A stretch of 33,786 nt of DNA from Opitutales bacterium (GCA_020831525.1 JAFIGH010000055.1:1-33786), one strand, 5' to 3'; counted from the first letter of the stretch, positions 1 through 8,543 are shown. The notes: generated by a model from the letters alone, not told the origin. Numbers and translations: made by a program.

Positions 1-73
1 CCGCCGCAAAACCGTCGGCCGATCCCTGCCCAAGACCGTCGCTAACGATTGGGGCACGGAACCATCATTATCC

Positions 74-478
74 TCAGAGATTTTTGTTGGGCACGAAGGT
101 GCGTTCGATCAGGCGACCGTTTCGGCGGGTTCCGTCGGGGAGGATTTGAACGATGCCTTCGGGGTCAGTCGGATCAGCTTCGTAGAGGGGATGGCCCGGC
201 GCGGCGAGGGCGGCGGTGGCAGTTGCGTAGGGCGGGTCTGTGCGCAGTTGATCGAGGAGGTTCAGGAGTCTCGCTTTTTCTGCGGTTTCTTCGATCTTGT
301 CGAGGTGGCCGTCGTATTTCTTCAGGGCGGCTACGGCGCGGCTGTCCAGTAGGGGCTCTACCGCTTTTCCGAGGCGGGCCCAGTGCTCGACTTGCCCCGT
401 GAGCGAACGGTCGTTGTCGGTTGCCGCTGCGCGGGCAGTCTCCGCAAGCTTCGAGGATATTTTGATCGCCGAGGACAT
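74..478 (-). CDS. ParD-like type II antitoxin (PF11903-type)
   Basis: A 134-aa protein opening with MSSAIKISSKLAETARAAA and then SLTGQVEHWARLGKAVEPLL. The 'SR/SLTGQ-EHWARLG' block is the hallmark of the ParD-like antitoxin family, a short ribbon-helix-helix-like module expected to bind DNA and neutralise a toxin. The N-terminal ~50 residues carry the family signature. The remainder is Ala-rich and ends with a 'DPEGIVQILPDGTRRNGRLIERTF' region that I do not recognise as a domain. An open frame continues upstream to 601, but I chose the ATG at 478 because family homology starts exactly there. Any toxin partner would lie to the left of the window; only ~70 bases follow the stop and no toxin can be identified in them. 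The family assignment is from motif recognition; the toxin-antitoxin role is inferred. Confidence 0.75.
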   Translation of the reverse strand: MSSAIKISSKLAETARAAATDNDRSLTGQVEHWARLGKAVEPLLDSRAVAALKKYDGHLDKIEETAEKARLLNLLDQLRTDPPYATATAALAAPGHPLYEADPTDPEGIVQILPDGTRRNGRLIERTFVPNKNL

Positions 479-809
479 GGTTTCGGGTTCGGTTTTCAGT
501 TTATTCGAGGTGGTAGTAAGTGGCGGAAAGTAGCAAAACGCAACCCAATTCGATTGAAGATTCCAAGGGAAGGAAAGATCCTTGTGCAGCGCCCCCATCA
601 ATGTTCACAGAAATCGAATCTTCGGTGTGGTGTCGCGCTTCCGAGTGCGGACGTGCGGTCAGGCGGTTGAGATAAGGATCGGGCACCGGGGAGCGCTTCA
701 GTCGGATGCGACTCAGCCCAGGGCTTTTTGGGTTTTACCAGCCGCAGCCCCGCGCGCGGGGCACCAGCTCCATTTTCGAGTCACCTATTCATCCGGGCAC
801 CATGCCGCC
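479..809. other. non-coding stretch with a GC palindrome
   Basis: No convincing gene on either strand; the short open frames are overlaps of the ParD-like reading frame. It contains a perfect 16-base palindrome, GCCCCGCGCGCGGGGC, at 747-762, about 50 bases past the stop of the GntR regulator gene that is read leftwards. The palindrome lacks a T-run on either side, so it is not a standard Rho-independent terminator, although it could still form a transcription-end hairpin. Confidence 0.4.
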
Positions 810-1841
810 TCACCGCTTGTCCGCGAAATAGACTTCGTGGGGGATGACTTTGTGCTCCATCTCGCCCCGGAATCCGCGCACCCGTTTGATGAGCTGCTTG
901 GCGGCGCTCTCACCGAGGCGGCGGGTGCGCTTAAGGACGATGTGGGCGGCGAGGTGGGCGGGAAGCACTTCGCCCGTTTCGAGAAGCACGGCGAGATCGA
1001 AGGGATAATCCTTGGTCCACGGTCCGCGGTTGAGGAGTTCCAGGTCGGAGGGGTAGTCGGGAGGGACGCCGATGACGAGATTGCCCTCCCAGCCTTCTTC
1101 GCAGAGTTGGGCGGCGCGCTTGAAGACGGTGGTGCGCTGTTTCTCGAGCGTCTCGATCTCCAGGCCCCCGTTCTTTCCCAGACCCACTTGGAAGCCCTGC
1201 AGGCGGGCGAGCGACGGGATGCCGTGATAGCAAAGAAACTTGACCGGGCCTTTGCAGTGTTCCCGGAAATACTCGCCGAGTTTGCGGAAGGCCGAAAAGT
1301 GGTCGGGCATGACAGAATCCGCGCGGATGCCGGGCAGCGGCAGGCAGGTGACGATCGGAAGCTGAAGTTCACGGAACTTTCGTAACAAGTCCTCATTCTC
1401 TAGATGAAAGAACGTCGACGTCGATAATTCCGCGATGATCCCGGCGAAACCCATCTGCTGCATCGTGGAGAGCACCTCGTGCGGCTCGTCAAAGATGTCC
1501 CGCGGACCGAAGTCCGCCGCGTGAAAATCGAATCTTTCCACCGTATCGCGGATGCCCTCAAGGAACCGTGCGTGGGAGTGGGGGGCGACTTCGCTGTCGC
1601 TGTAGATCCCCACGACATGGTTCTTTGTCTGGATGTCATTGACGTAAACTCCGCTCCCGCGCCGCCGCGCGACAAGCCCCTCGCGCTCCAGCTCGTCGAG
1701 ACAGCGCTCGATGGCGGACTGACTGACCTTGTATGTCGCCATCATGCGGCGGATAGGCGTCAAACGCACGCCCGGTTCGGCCTGTTCGACTTCGCGCCGA
1801 AGCCGTTCGAGAACAGTCTGGTATTTTGGTGTGAAGCTCAT
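810..1841 (-). CDS. GntR-family regulator with LacI-type sensor domain
   Basis: A 343-aa transcription factor. Residues ~5-68 form a winged helix of the GntR type (LTPIRRMMATYKVSQSAIERCLDELEREGLVARR, then the wing RGSGVYV). From residue ~75 (NHVVGIYSD) to the end there is a periplasmic-binding-protein-like, LacI/GalR-type ligand domain. This architecture is known from AraR-like regulators, which release palindromic operators when a sugar or sugar acid binds. It is transcribed away from the TonB-dependent receptor, with 345 bases between the two starts containing two copies of a GTATCATAC palindrome, the probable operators. The start ATG at 1841 is the only reasonable one for the HTH. It is likely the local repressor of the sugar-utilisation locus; the ligand cannot be read from sequence. 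Confidence 0.9.
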   Translation of the reverse strand: MSFTPKYQTVLERLRREVEQAEPGVRLTPIRRMMATYKVSQSAIERCLDELEREGLVARRRGSGVYVNDIQTKNHVVGIYSDSEVAPHSHARFLEGIRDTVERFDFHAADFGPRDIFDEPHEVLSTMQQMGFAGIIAELSTSTFFHLENEDLLRKFRELQLPIVTCLPLPGIRADSVMPDHFSAFRKLGEYFREHCKGPVKFLCYHGIPSLARLQGFQVGLGKNGGLEIETLEKQRTTVFKRAAQLCEEGWEGNLVIGVPPDYPSDLELLNRGPWTKDYPFDLAVLLETGEVLPAHLAAHIVLKRTRRLGESAAKQLIKRVRGFRGEMEHKVIPHEVYFADKR

Positions 1842-1955
1842 TGGCGTGTGCGGTCTATAGTTGGCGGGGACGGAGGCGGGTAAAGCGGGAAATCAGCAGG
1901 TTCCGCGGCACCACTGGATCCCGCAGCCGAGACGGAAATACTGCGGTTCAGCGTA

Positions 1956-1970
1956 TTTGTATCATACGAA
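1956..1970. promoter_or_regulatory. candidate GntR/LacI-type operator 1
   Basis: TTTGTATCATACGAA is an inverted repeat around a central C; the inner GTAT-C-ATAC is perfect and the outer arms match at 6 of 7 positions. It lies about 115 bases upstream of the GntR regulator start. It resembles the TTGTA-N-TACAA layout known for AraR-type regulators (GntR head, LacI-type sensor), which is the architecture of the neighbouring gene. Confidence 0.5.
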
Positions 1971-2111
1971 AAGGGCGGGTTGTCAAGATGGTTCATTCGG
2001 CTCGATACGCGTTACAGATGGGAAACGATTGGGAAAAACGCAAGAAACTCCCTTGACAGCGGTCAATCCATATTTCAAGGTGGTCCCGATTTAGTATGTT
2101 ACGGTAATGAT

Positions 2112-2122
2112 TGGTATCATAC
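2112..2122. promoter_or_regulatory. candidate GntR/LacI-type operator 2
   Basis: TGGTATCATAC repeats the GTAT-C-ATAC core of operator 1 exactly. It sits 65 bases upstream of the TonB-dependent receptor ATG, a place where a bound repressor would block transcription. A short ATGAT/ATCAT inverted repeat overlaps it (2107-2120). Confidence 0.5.
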
Positions 2123-2186
2123 TGCTTGGAGGCGCTGCATGCGGCTGCCGAAGGGCATGTCTCCTAACCCCACAATAAAGACGACC

Positions 2187-5069
2187 ATGAACTATGCGAA
2201 GAACCCAACGCCTTGCGGCAGCCTTTCGGCTGTACGCTGTGTCGAGCCGGAAACCGGCGCGGCGCGAATCCCGAAAGCGATCCTTCTTGGCCTGGCCGCT
2301 CTGGTAGCGGCACCATTTGCGCAAGCCCAGGCACCGGCGGATGACGACGTCGTCATTCTCGAGGACTTCATCGTCGGCTACCGCGAAGTGCTCGCGCTGA
2401 ACCTCGGTTTGCAGCGCGACGCTTCGAATCTGATCGAAGTCATGACGGCGGACGACATCGGCAACCTGCCCGACAAGAACCTCGCCGATACGCTCAACCG
2501 GATGAGCGGGATTTCCATCCAGCGGTCCCAGGGGGAGGGCCGGTATGTATCCATCCGCGGGATGGAGCCGGGCCTGAACAATGTGACGGTGAACGGGCAA
2601 ACCATCGGCGCGTCCGACGTGCGGGCGCGCGGGGGCCGTCCGCCGCCCCTCGAGCTGTTGAGCGCGGGCATGATCGGCGGGCTCGAGGTCCACAAGACGG
2701 TCACACCCGATATGGACGGCCATTCCATTGGCGGAACCGTGAATCTGATCCAGCACAGCGCGTTCGACCGCGAGCAGCGGCAGTTTGCCTTTGCATCGGC
2801 TGCATGGGGCACGAACGACACCCTTGCGCGCACGATGTCCCCCGGCGGGACGGACATCTATGAAGGCTCGCTCGGCTGGGGCGGGCGCTTTCTCGAGGGC
2901 GAGCGACTCGGAGTCTTTGTCGGCGGTAACTACTCCTCGCGCGATTACAATCTGCACGAGATCAATGCCCGCGGTCATTTCGATGTCGGTCCGCAGCTTG
3001 GCGTGGACGAGGTCGTTCCGGTTCCGGAGCGTTTTGAGCAGCGCGGAATCACCGGCAACCGCGAGCGCTGGGGCCTTTCGACGAACATTGAGTTCCGCCC
3101 CACCTTCCAAACGAGTCTTTACTTCCGCTCCTTTTTCACGCGGTTGGATGACGACAGCTACGCTACCTTCCCGGAGATCCGGGTGCGCGGTGTCACAGAG
3201 GTTTTCAATGAGACGAGCGGCACCGGTCCTTCGACCTACCAGCTCGACAACCGCTCGCAACTGGAGCGGCGCGAGACGTGGCAGTTCATCTTCGGCGGGG
3301 AGCATATGCTCAACGACGACTGGACCATCGAGGCAGCGCTCAACATCAGCGAAGGCCGCGAGGTGCGCGACGAGATCGCCCATGAGTTCAAGACCATGCC
3401 CGACGGTCGCGGTCGTCCGCTAACGGAGTGGGACCTCTCGGAACCGTGGTTCCCGCGCGCGGTTGTTCCCGACCCGGACAATCCGGGACGCAACCTCATG
3501 GAAGACCCGGACGAGTTCATCCACGACCGCCTGCGCTTCGAGCCTTCGACGGTGCCGGAGCGCGTATGGAGCGCGAATGTCGACCTGCGCCGCGAGCTGG
3601 ATCTCTACGGCCACGGCGGCTTTCTCAAGTTCGGGGGCAAGTTCCTCGACCGCGAGAAAAATGTGGACAACAAATCAATCCGGTTCGTCCCGACGCCGGG
3701 CGGCCCGCTCGACGCGGGAATGGGGCAGCTCGGGCTCGACCGCACCTCGGGTGACTATCATGGCGCGTTTGCGGACGGCCGCATGCGTGCGCATCCGGCG
3801 GCGGACTACCGGCAGCACTTGGATGTATTCCTCGCCACCGCGCCGCAATACAGTGGTGCGCGCGCGACGGCCGGACGCCGCACGCAGGGGCTGCGCTTCT
3901 GGGGCTTCGACGACATCGGTGCGCCCATGGCGGGCAGCAACGAGTATTGGACCTATCAGGATGCCGCTTCGATATCCAATTCGTTCGAGGACAACTACTT
4001 CGTCGAGGAGAACATCTATGCGGGCTATGTCATGGCGGATATCCGGCCGAACGAGCAGTTGACGCTCATCGCGGGTGTCCGCGTGGAACGCACCGAGGTC
4101 GACCTCATCTCCAACTCGGTCATCGCCGACACAGAGGGGCTTGACGGCGTCGGGGCATTGCCGCCGGGAGCGGATGTCTTTATCGAGCCGATACGCAGCG
4201 ACAAGAAGTTCACAAACTGGTTGCCGAATCTCCAGGCGCGCTACGAGGTGAACGATAACCTGCTCCTGCGCGGAGCGATTACCTACACGATCGGGCGCCC
4301 GGACTATATCGCCATGTCACCGCTCAATGAGCTGGAGTTGGAGAATAACATCGGCCCGAATCAGTGGGAACTGGGGGATCTGGAGATCGGCAATCCCGAT
4401 CTCGAGCCCTTCGAATCGACGAACGTCGACTTCTCCGCGAGCTACTTCATTCCGGACGGTGCATTGTCGGTCGGCTTCTTCTACAAGCGTATCAAGAACC
4501 CGATCTATCCGTTCTCAGAGATCCGGAACAACACGGAGTTCCAAGGGCAGTTCATCGAGTCCCTCAGCGTGGACAGCGTGCGCAACTCCGACCCCGGTAA
4601 CATCCGCGGGATTGAGTTGAGCTACCAGCAGCACTTCGCCTTCCTTCCCGAGCCGTTTGACGGCTTCGGCATTCTGCTGAATTTCACCTACATCAGCTCG
4701 AGCGTGAGTGTGCCGGAGCGTCCGGGTGAGTCGTTTGATTTCTTCCGCCAGCCGAGCAAGATCGGCAATGCGCAGATCTACTACTCGAAGGGCGGCTTCG
4801 AAGCGCGCCTCGCCTACACATGGCAGGACGACCAACTCGACACCCTCGGCGGGAGCATCCTTGGCGACGTCTATGAGGACAAGTCATCGTACCTCGATTT
4901 CCGTGCGAGCTACCGTGCGACCGAGAACTGGTCGATATTCTTCGAGGTAGCCAACCTGACGCGCGAAACGCAGCGATTCTACGTTGTGCGTCCTGGCGTA
5001 GGGGAGCGCGGTCCGGGTTATCTGCCCATCGGACGCACGTTTATGATCGGTGTGAACTGGAGGATGTAA
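2187..5069 (+). CDS. TonB-dependent outer-membrane receptor
   Basis: A ~960-aa outer-membrane importer. The ATG at 2187 is chosen because it precedes a signal peptide with a 27-residue N-region and hydrophobic core (residues ~30-48, AILLGLAALVAAPFAQAQA). The frame is open further upstream, but that part covers the operator region and looks non-coding. The plug domain follows at ~75-215, with LPDKNLADTLNRMSGISIQR, then the YVSIRGMEPGLNNVTVNGQ stretch typical of carbohydrate-type (CirA/SusC-like proteobacterial) receptors. The rest is beta-barrel with alternating aromatic strands, ending RTFMIGVNWRM. It probably takes up the oligosaccharide degraded by the downstream enzymes, using energy from TonB/ExbBD encoded elsewhere. 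It faces its probable regulator and is followed by a strong terminator, so it is likely a monocistron. The substrate is not deducible from the sequence. Confidence 0.93.
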   Translation: MNYAKNPTPCGSLSAVRCVEPETGAARIPKAILLGLAALVAAPFAQAQAPADDDVVILEDFIVGYREVLALNLGLQRDASNLIEVMTADDIGNLPDKNLADTLNRMSGISIQRSQGEGRYVSIRGMEPGLNNVTVNGQTIGASDVRARGGRPPPLELLSAGMIGGLEVHKTVTPDMDGHSIGGTVNLIQHSAFDREQRQFAFASAAWGTNDTLARTMSPGGTDIYEGSLGWGGRFLEGERLGVFVGGNYSSRDYNLHEINARGHFDVGPQLGVDEVVPVPERFEQRGITGNRERWGLSTNIEFRPTFQTSLYFRSFFTRLDDDSYATFPEIRVRGVTEVFNETSGTGPSTYQLDNRSQLERRETWQFIFGGEHMLNDDWTIEAALNISEGREVRDEIAHEFKTMPDGRGRPLTEWDLSEPWFPRAVVPDPDNPGRNLMEDPDEFIHDRLRFEPSTVPERVWSANVDLRRELDLYGHGGFLKFGGKFLDREKNVDNKSIRFVPTPGGPLDAGMGQLGLDRTSGDYHGAFADGRMRAHPAADYRQHLDVFLATAPQYSGARATAGRRTQGLRFWGFDDIGAPMAGSNEYWTYQDAASISNSFEDNYFVEENIYAGYVMADIRPNEQLTLIAGVRVERTEVDLISNSVIADTEGLDGVGALPPGADVFIEPIRSDKKFTNWLPNLQARYEVNDNLLLRGAITYTIGRPDYIAMSPLNELELENNIGPNQWELGDLEIGNPDLEPFESTNVDFSASYFIPDGALSVGFFYKRIKNPIYPFSEIRNNTEFQGQFIESLSVDSVRNSDPGNIRGIELSYQQHFAFLPEPFDGFGILLNFTYISSSVSVPERPGESFDFFRQPSKIGNAQIYYSKGGFEARLAYTWQDDQLDTLGGSILGDVYEDKSSYLDFRASYRATENWSIFFEVANLTRETQRFYVVRPGVGERGPGYLPIGRTFMIGVNWRM

Positions 5070-5156
5070 ACCGGTTGGGACCGACGTTGGATTCTGTAGC
5101 AAATAGGTTATTCAGTGAGGGTCGTGTCATCCCGCGACCGCAATGATCCCATCCAG

Positions 5157-5200
5157 ACCGTCCCGGAGACCCTCCGCGGGCTCCGGGACGGTTTTCTATT
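5157..5200 (+). terminator. Rho-independent terminator after the TonB receptor
   Basis: A perfect 12-bp stem (ACCGTCCCGGAG at 5157-5168 with CTCCGGGACGGT at 5181-5192), a 12-base loop and a T-rich tail TTTTCTATT. It lies 88 bases past the receptor stop and separates the receptor transcript from the enzyme operon. Confidence 0.9.
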
Positions 5201-5296
5201 CGCTGTTACCCCGCAGAGTGCGGGCAACCCGTAGTCCGGAGTCTCATGGCCCCCGTGGTTCCGGTTGCATAGCGCGTCTTCTTTACGGAGGAACGT

Positions 5297-5380
5297 ATGC
5301 AGGTTTCTGTCGCCTTTCCGACCGACTTTTGGCCCGGTTCTTTCTGCGGACCGAACCGTATTTGTATCCATGAAGATTAA
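5297..5380 (+). CDS. 27-aa upstream ORF overlapping the enolase gene
   Basis: An ATG at 5297 is preceded by an excellent Shine-Dalgarno sequence, GGAGG at 5287-5291 with a 5-base spacer, and opens 27 codons (begins MQVSVAFPTDFWPGSF) ending with TAA at 5378-5380. It overlaps the first codons of the enolase-superfamily gene (ATG 5370) by 11 bases in another frame. The enolase start itself has no Shine-Dalgarno, so translation of this short frame could deliver ribosomes to it, as a coupling or leader peptide. No homology is recognised. It could also be fortuitous; the strong ribosome site is the main support, as most genes here lack one. Confidence 0.4.
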   Translation: MQVSVAFPTDFWPGSFCGPNRICIHED

Positions 5381-6536
5381 GAGTATTGAATCTATCGTGC
5401 GCACGGCGCCATATATCCGTCCGCACAGCCCTCCCGGCCATCCCGCCAACGGCGTGCGCAATTGTGTCTGGCTGCGCATTGTGACGGACGAGGGCCTTGT
5501 CGGCTGGGGCGAAGCCTACTGGGGCTGCTACGCGCCGGAGGCAACTGCGGCGGCGCTGCGCCGCTTTGAGCGCAGCCTTGTCGGTAAGGACCCTCTGGAT
5601 ACGGAGACGACACTCGCCGACCTCCGTTTCCGCAACCGCTACTGGGCCATGCGCGGTCTCGGGGCGCACTGCACGAGTGCCGTCGAGGCCGCCCTCTGGG
5701 ACATCGCGGGCAAGGCGAAAGACACGCCCGTGTGGCAACTGCTCGGGGACGGGCGCGAGCACCCCGTCCTTCTCTACGCCAGCGCGGGGGAGAGCGCTCT
5801 GCCGCCGGAGGCCATCCGCGATGAAGTGGGCGATTACGTCCGGCGCGGCTTCCGCGCCTACAAGATCCGCTGTGGCGGGCGGCTCGATGACCGCGGTGAT
5901 CGTCTCGCTGTCGACACGGAGCGGGTGGCGGCGGCGCGCGAGGCCCTCGGGCCCGACCGCATGCTCTTTGTCGATGTTGCGGTGCCCCAAAAGTCAGCCG
6001 ACTGGGATTTCGATAAAATCGTGCGCTACATGGAGGCCCTCTCGCCGTACAACGTGCGATTCCTTGAGGAGCCGGCCATGACCTATGATGTGGCGACCTA
6101 CCGCCGCCTGCTCGATCTCGGGATGATTCCGACCGCCGGAGGCGAGTCCTTTACGTGCCCGGAGGAGTTTGAGCCGTTCTTCGAGGCGGGGGCGTTCGGC
6201 GTCGCGCAGCCGGACGCCGCCGTGGTTGGCGGACCGGCGAGCTGCGTGGAGGTGATCCGGCGGGCGGGGGAGTGTGGTGTGCCCGTGGCCGTGCATGCAT
6301 GGGGCGGGGGCGTGGGGCTTGCCCAGAACCTGCACGCCGCATGCGCCCTCGACGGTGTCCTCGCCATGGAATTTCCCCTTTCCACCCACGCCCTTACGAC
6401 AGAGCCCTTCGCGCCGCTCCACCGCTTTAAGGACGGTTACCTTCTGCCGCCGGACCGCCCCGGCCTGGGTGTCGAGGTGACCGACGAATTTCTCGCACAA
6501 TACCCGTTTCAACCGGAGACCGAACGGGACTTTTGA
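5370..6536 (+). CDS. enolase-superfamily dehydratase/racemase (mandelate racemase type)
   Basis: A 388-aa cytoplasmic enzyme of the mandelate racemase/muconate lactonising family. The capping domain is residues 1-~125 and the barrel follows. Catalytic elements visible are K165-x-R167 (AYKIRCGG), metal ligands D202 (FVDVAVP), E233/E234 (FLEEPAM) and E259 (GGESFT), and the D282/H309 dyad (QPDAAV; VHAWGGG). Such enzymes abstract a proton alpha to a carboxylate; many family members dehydrate sugar acids to 2-keto-3-deoxy acids, which suits the aldolase-like genes nearby. KxR instead of KxK occurs in several acid-sugar dehydratase groups, but I cannot name the substrate. The gene is first in a unit with the 2-hydroxyacid dehydrogenase (2 bases between) and an aldolase-like gene. 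The start lies directly after TATTTGTATCC and lacks a ribosome site; a 27-codon ORF overlaps it. Confidence 0.92.
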   Translation: MKIKSIESIVRTAPYIRPHSPPGHPANGVRNCVWLRIVTDEGLVGWGEAYWGCYAPEATAAALRRFERSLVGKDPLDTETTLADLRFRNRYWAMRGLGAHCTSAVEAALWDIAGKAKDTPVWQLLGDGREHPVLLYASAGESALPPEAIRDEVGDYVRRGFRAYKIRCGGRLDDRGDRLAVDTERVAAAREALGPDRMLFVDVAVPQKSADWDFDKIVRYMEALSPYNVRFLEEPAMTYDVATYRRLLDLGMIPTAGGESFTCPEEFEPFFEAGAFGVAQPDAAVVGGPASCVEVIRRAGECGVPVAVHAWGGGVGLAQNLHAACALDGVLAMEFPLSTHALTTEPFAPLHRFKDGYLLPPDRPGLGVEVTDEFLAQYPFQPETERDF

Positions 6537-6538
6537 AA

Positions 6539-7480
6539 ATGGATACGAACATCCTCGTCACCCTGCCCATGACGGACGCTGATCGCCGCCGTCTCACCGA
6601 GCGCGCGGTCAACTGCCGCGTACGCACCTCGACCCCGCCGGGGGCGACAGCGGAGGATCTCGGGTGGGCCGACTGTGTTCTCGGCAACCTCAAGCCGCCG
6701 GCGGTTCTCGAACGTTATCCGAACATCCGCTGGATACACACACCCAATGTCGGGCTCGACGCCTATGCACCGCTCGCGGAATCCCGCCCCGACCTGAAGA
6801 TCACCAACATTAGAGGAATCGCCGATCACCCTGTCTCCGACCATGTGCTCGCGCTTTTGCTCACCCTGGCGCGTGCCCTGCCGCGGGTGCTCCATACTGC
6901 GGGCAATCCCTGCAACTGGGGTGCGCGCGAGGATTACGGTCCCCATTGCATGACCCTTGCGGGCAAAAATGTGCACGTGCTAGGCTACGGCTCCATTGCG
7001 CGTTGCCTTGTGCGTAAACTCGCCGGTTTTGATGGCGCGGTTACCGTCTACCGGCGCCGAGGCGAAGGAAACGATCCGCACGTCGCCCGCTTCCGCGCAC
7101 TCGGCGAACTGACCTCAGAGGTGCGGGAGGCTGATGTACTTATCAACCTGTTGCCCAGCCTGCCGGAAACGCGGTGCCTCGTCGGTGCCCCTGTGTTCGC
7201 CGCCATGCGCGCGGACGCATTGTTTATCAATGCCGGACGCGGGTCGACGGTCGACGAACCGGCGCTGATCGACGTGCTGAAAAACGGGCGGCTGTGCGGG
7301 GCAGCGCTCGATGTCTTCACGGAAGAGCCGCTTCCGGAAGACTCGCCGCTCTGGTCCCTGCCCAATGTAATCCTCACGCCGCATGTCGCGGGCCGCTTCG
7401 ACGGCGAGATGCGCGCGCACATTGATTTCTTCTTCGACAGTCTCGAGCGTGTGGCGTCTGCTGACGCGACCACGCCTTAG
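6539..7480 (+). CDS. D-isomer-specific 2-hydroxyacid dehydrogenase
   Basis: A 313-aa NAD(P)-dependent oxidoreductase interconverting 2-keto acids and D-2-hydroxy acids. The catalytic substrate-binding domain is split (residues 1-~95 and the C-terminus) around a Rossmann domain with VLGYGSIA (~147-154). Catalytic residues are recognisable: R234 (NAGRGSTVDE), E263 (DVFTEEPLP) and H282 (LTPHVAG). The ATG at 6539 lies 2 bases after the enolase stop; a TTG at 6533 in frame would add two residues. In this operon it may reduce a glyoxylate- or hydroxypyruvate-like cleavage product or act on the keto acid itself; that role is inference from position only. Confidence 0.92.
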   Translation: MDTNILVTLPMTDADRRRLTERAVNCRVRTSTPPGATAEDLGWADCVLGNLKPPAVLERYPNIRWIHTPNVGLDAYAPLAESRPDLKITNIRGIADHPVSDHVLALLLTLARALPRVLHTAGNPCNWGAREDYGPHCMTLAGKNVHVLGYGSIARCLVRKLAGFDGAVTVYRRRGEGNDPHVARFRALGELTSEVREADVLINLLPSLPETRCLVGAPVFAAMRADALFINAGRGSTVDEPALIDVLKNGRLCGAALDVFTEEPLPEDSPLWSLPNVILTPHVAGRFDGEMRAHIDFFFDSLERVASADATTP

Positions 7481-7496
7481 CCGACTCCTCTGAACG

Positions 7497-8489
7497 ATGG
7501 CCCATCCGAACACAACCACGCTTCGCGGCATCTGGCCGCCAATCCTTATCGAGTCCGGAGAGGACGGGCGCGTCGATCTCGAGGCAGTCGCGATGTCGGT
7601 GAAACATTTTGCGGAGTCCGGTATTCACGGTATCTATACCGCCGATACGGCAAGCGAATTCTACACCATGGAGTTTGAGGAGTGGGAGGATCTGGCCGTC
7701 CACTTTCGCGCCGCCGCGCGCGAGGCCGGGTTGCCCGCCGGAATCGGCTGCACATGGACCAATCAGGCCGGTAGCTTAAAGCGCATCGAGCGCGCCCGTG
7801 AGCTGGGCTACGACAACATTCACCTGTCCCAGCCGTATTGGGTCCGCCTCAACTCTGCCGCGCAGGAAACCTTCTGGAAGGCCGCGGGGGAGGCTGCGGG
7901 CAATGATCTCAAGATCATCGTCTATGCGGGCAGCCAAGGGCAGTTTCCGCTCGACGGAGAGTCGCTCCTTCGCCTGCGGAACTACTGCCCCGCCATCGCG
8001 GGTTCGAAGTCGCTCGGGTTCGACGCCGTCGCCACGAACAGCCTCCTCGCGCGTTGTCCGGACCTCGCCCATTTTGTGCATGAACAGGTCCTGTGCGCGT
8101 GGAGCGCGCTCGGTGCGGTCGGCTGTTTCTCCAATCTCGCCGGGCTCGCCCCCGCCTTTGCCGTCGATTGGTTCGGGTACATCGAACGCGGTGAATGGGC
8201 CGCCGCCTTCGAGATCCAGCGCCGTGTGAACCGGTTCTACGAAGAGGGCGCCGTCCCGATCCGCCGCGCGGGCTACTTCCTCGACAAAGCCATGGCCGTC
8301 ATCGGCGGTGTCCCCGGGCTCACCACCCGGCAGCGCCCGCCCCACGCCTCCGTTCCGGCGGATCTCATCGATGCCCTCAGAGCCGCCGTCCGCCGCCACC
8401 TCCCCGAAATCTTCTCCTCTCCAACATCTCCTGAGCGCAGCGAAGTCCCGCCCGAGCGGGATTCCTCTCCCGCCTCTTCACTTGAATGA
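7497..8489 (+). CDS. DHDPS/NAL/KDG-aldolase family protein (divergent)
   Basis: A 330-aa class I aldolase-like TIM barrel. The Schiff-base lysine is K171 (AIAGSKSLGF) and the catalytic tyrosine is Y143 (IIVYAGS), at the expected 28-residue spacing for the dihydrodipicolinate synthase family. The usual GTTGE loop is replaced by DTASE (50-54), so the second threonine of the pair is an alanine; substrate or chemistry may deviate from DapA. In sugar-acid loci such proteins cleave 2-keto-3-deoxy acids to pyruvate and an aldehyde, or dehydrate them. The last ~23 residues (rich in Ser, Pro and Glu) are encoded by a hairpin-forming, repeat-like sequence (8446-8461) and look like an acquired tail. Third gene of the enzyme operon; a terminator follows. 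Confidence 0.88.
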   Translation: MAHPNTTTLRGIWPPILIESGEDGRVDLEAVAMSVKHFAESGIHGIYTADTASEFYTMEFEEWEDLAVHFRAAAREAGLPAGIGCTWTNQAGSLKRIERARELGYDNIHLSQPYWVRLNSAAQETFWKAAGEAAGNDLKIIVYAGSQGQFPLDGESLLRLRNYCPAIAGSKSLGFDAVATNSLLARCPDLAHFVHEQVLCAWSALGAVGCFSNLAGLAPAFAVDWFGYIERGEWAAAFEIQRRVNRFYEEGAVPIRRAGYFLDKAMAVIGGVPGLTTRQRPPHASVPADLIDALRAAVRRHLPEIFSSPTSPERSEVPPERDSSPASSLE

Positions 8490-8514
8490 TACAAAGGTTC
8501 GCAATGCTCATACG

Positions 8515-8543
8515 CCGGACGTCCGTTGGCTTGTCCGGTTTTT
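8515..8543 (+). terminator. Rho-independent terminator after the enzyme operon
   Basis: Stem CCGGAC (8515-8520) pairs with GTCCGG (8533-8538) across a 12-base loop, followed directly by TTTTT. It lies 25 bases past the aldolase-like gene. The stem is only 6 bp but GC-rich. A perfect palindrome CGGACGTCCG (8516-8525) overlaps the left arm. Confidence 0.55.

Larger units (their letters stand above)
1842..2186. promoter_or_regulatory. divergent promoter region, GntR regulator / TonB receptor
   Basis: No gene. The intergenic region serves two divergently transcribed genes. It is clearly more AT-rich than the flanking coding sequence and contains two GTATCATAC palindromes (annotated separately). 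A TTGACA hexamer sits at 2053-2058, but no good -10 box lies at 17 bases, so I do not assign a precise promoter. Confidence 0.6.

Noticed and set aside
1-57. Minus-strand open frame from a GTG at 57 running out of the window (VPQSLATVLGRDRPTVLRR), possible toxin partner of the ParD-like gene
   Set aside because: Only 19 codons visible, no recognisable motif.
747-762. Rho-independent terminator for the GntR gene
   Set aside because: Perfect palindrome but no T-run on the minus strand, and no loop; kept only as a palindrome.
2053-2081. Sigma70 promoter starting at TTGACA 2053
   Set aside because: No acceptable -10 box at 16-18 bases; the TATTTC at 2071 is only 12 bases away.
2091-3383. Long minus-strand open frame opposite the TonB receptor
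   Set aside because: Shadow of the receptor gene; no protein-like motifs, Arg/Ala-rich composition typical of antisense of GC-rich coding DNA.
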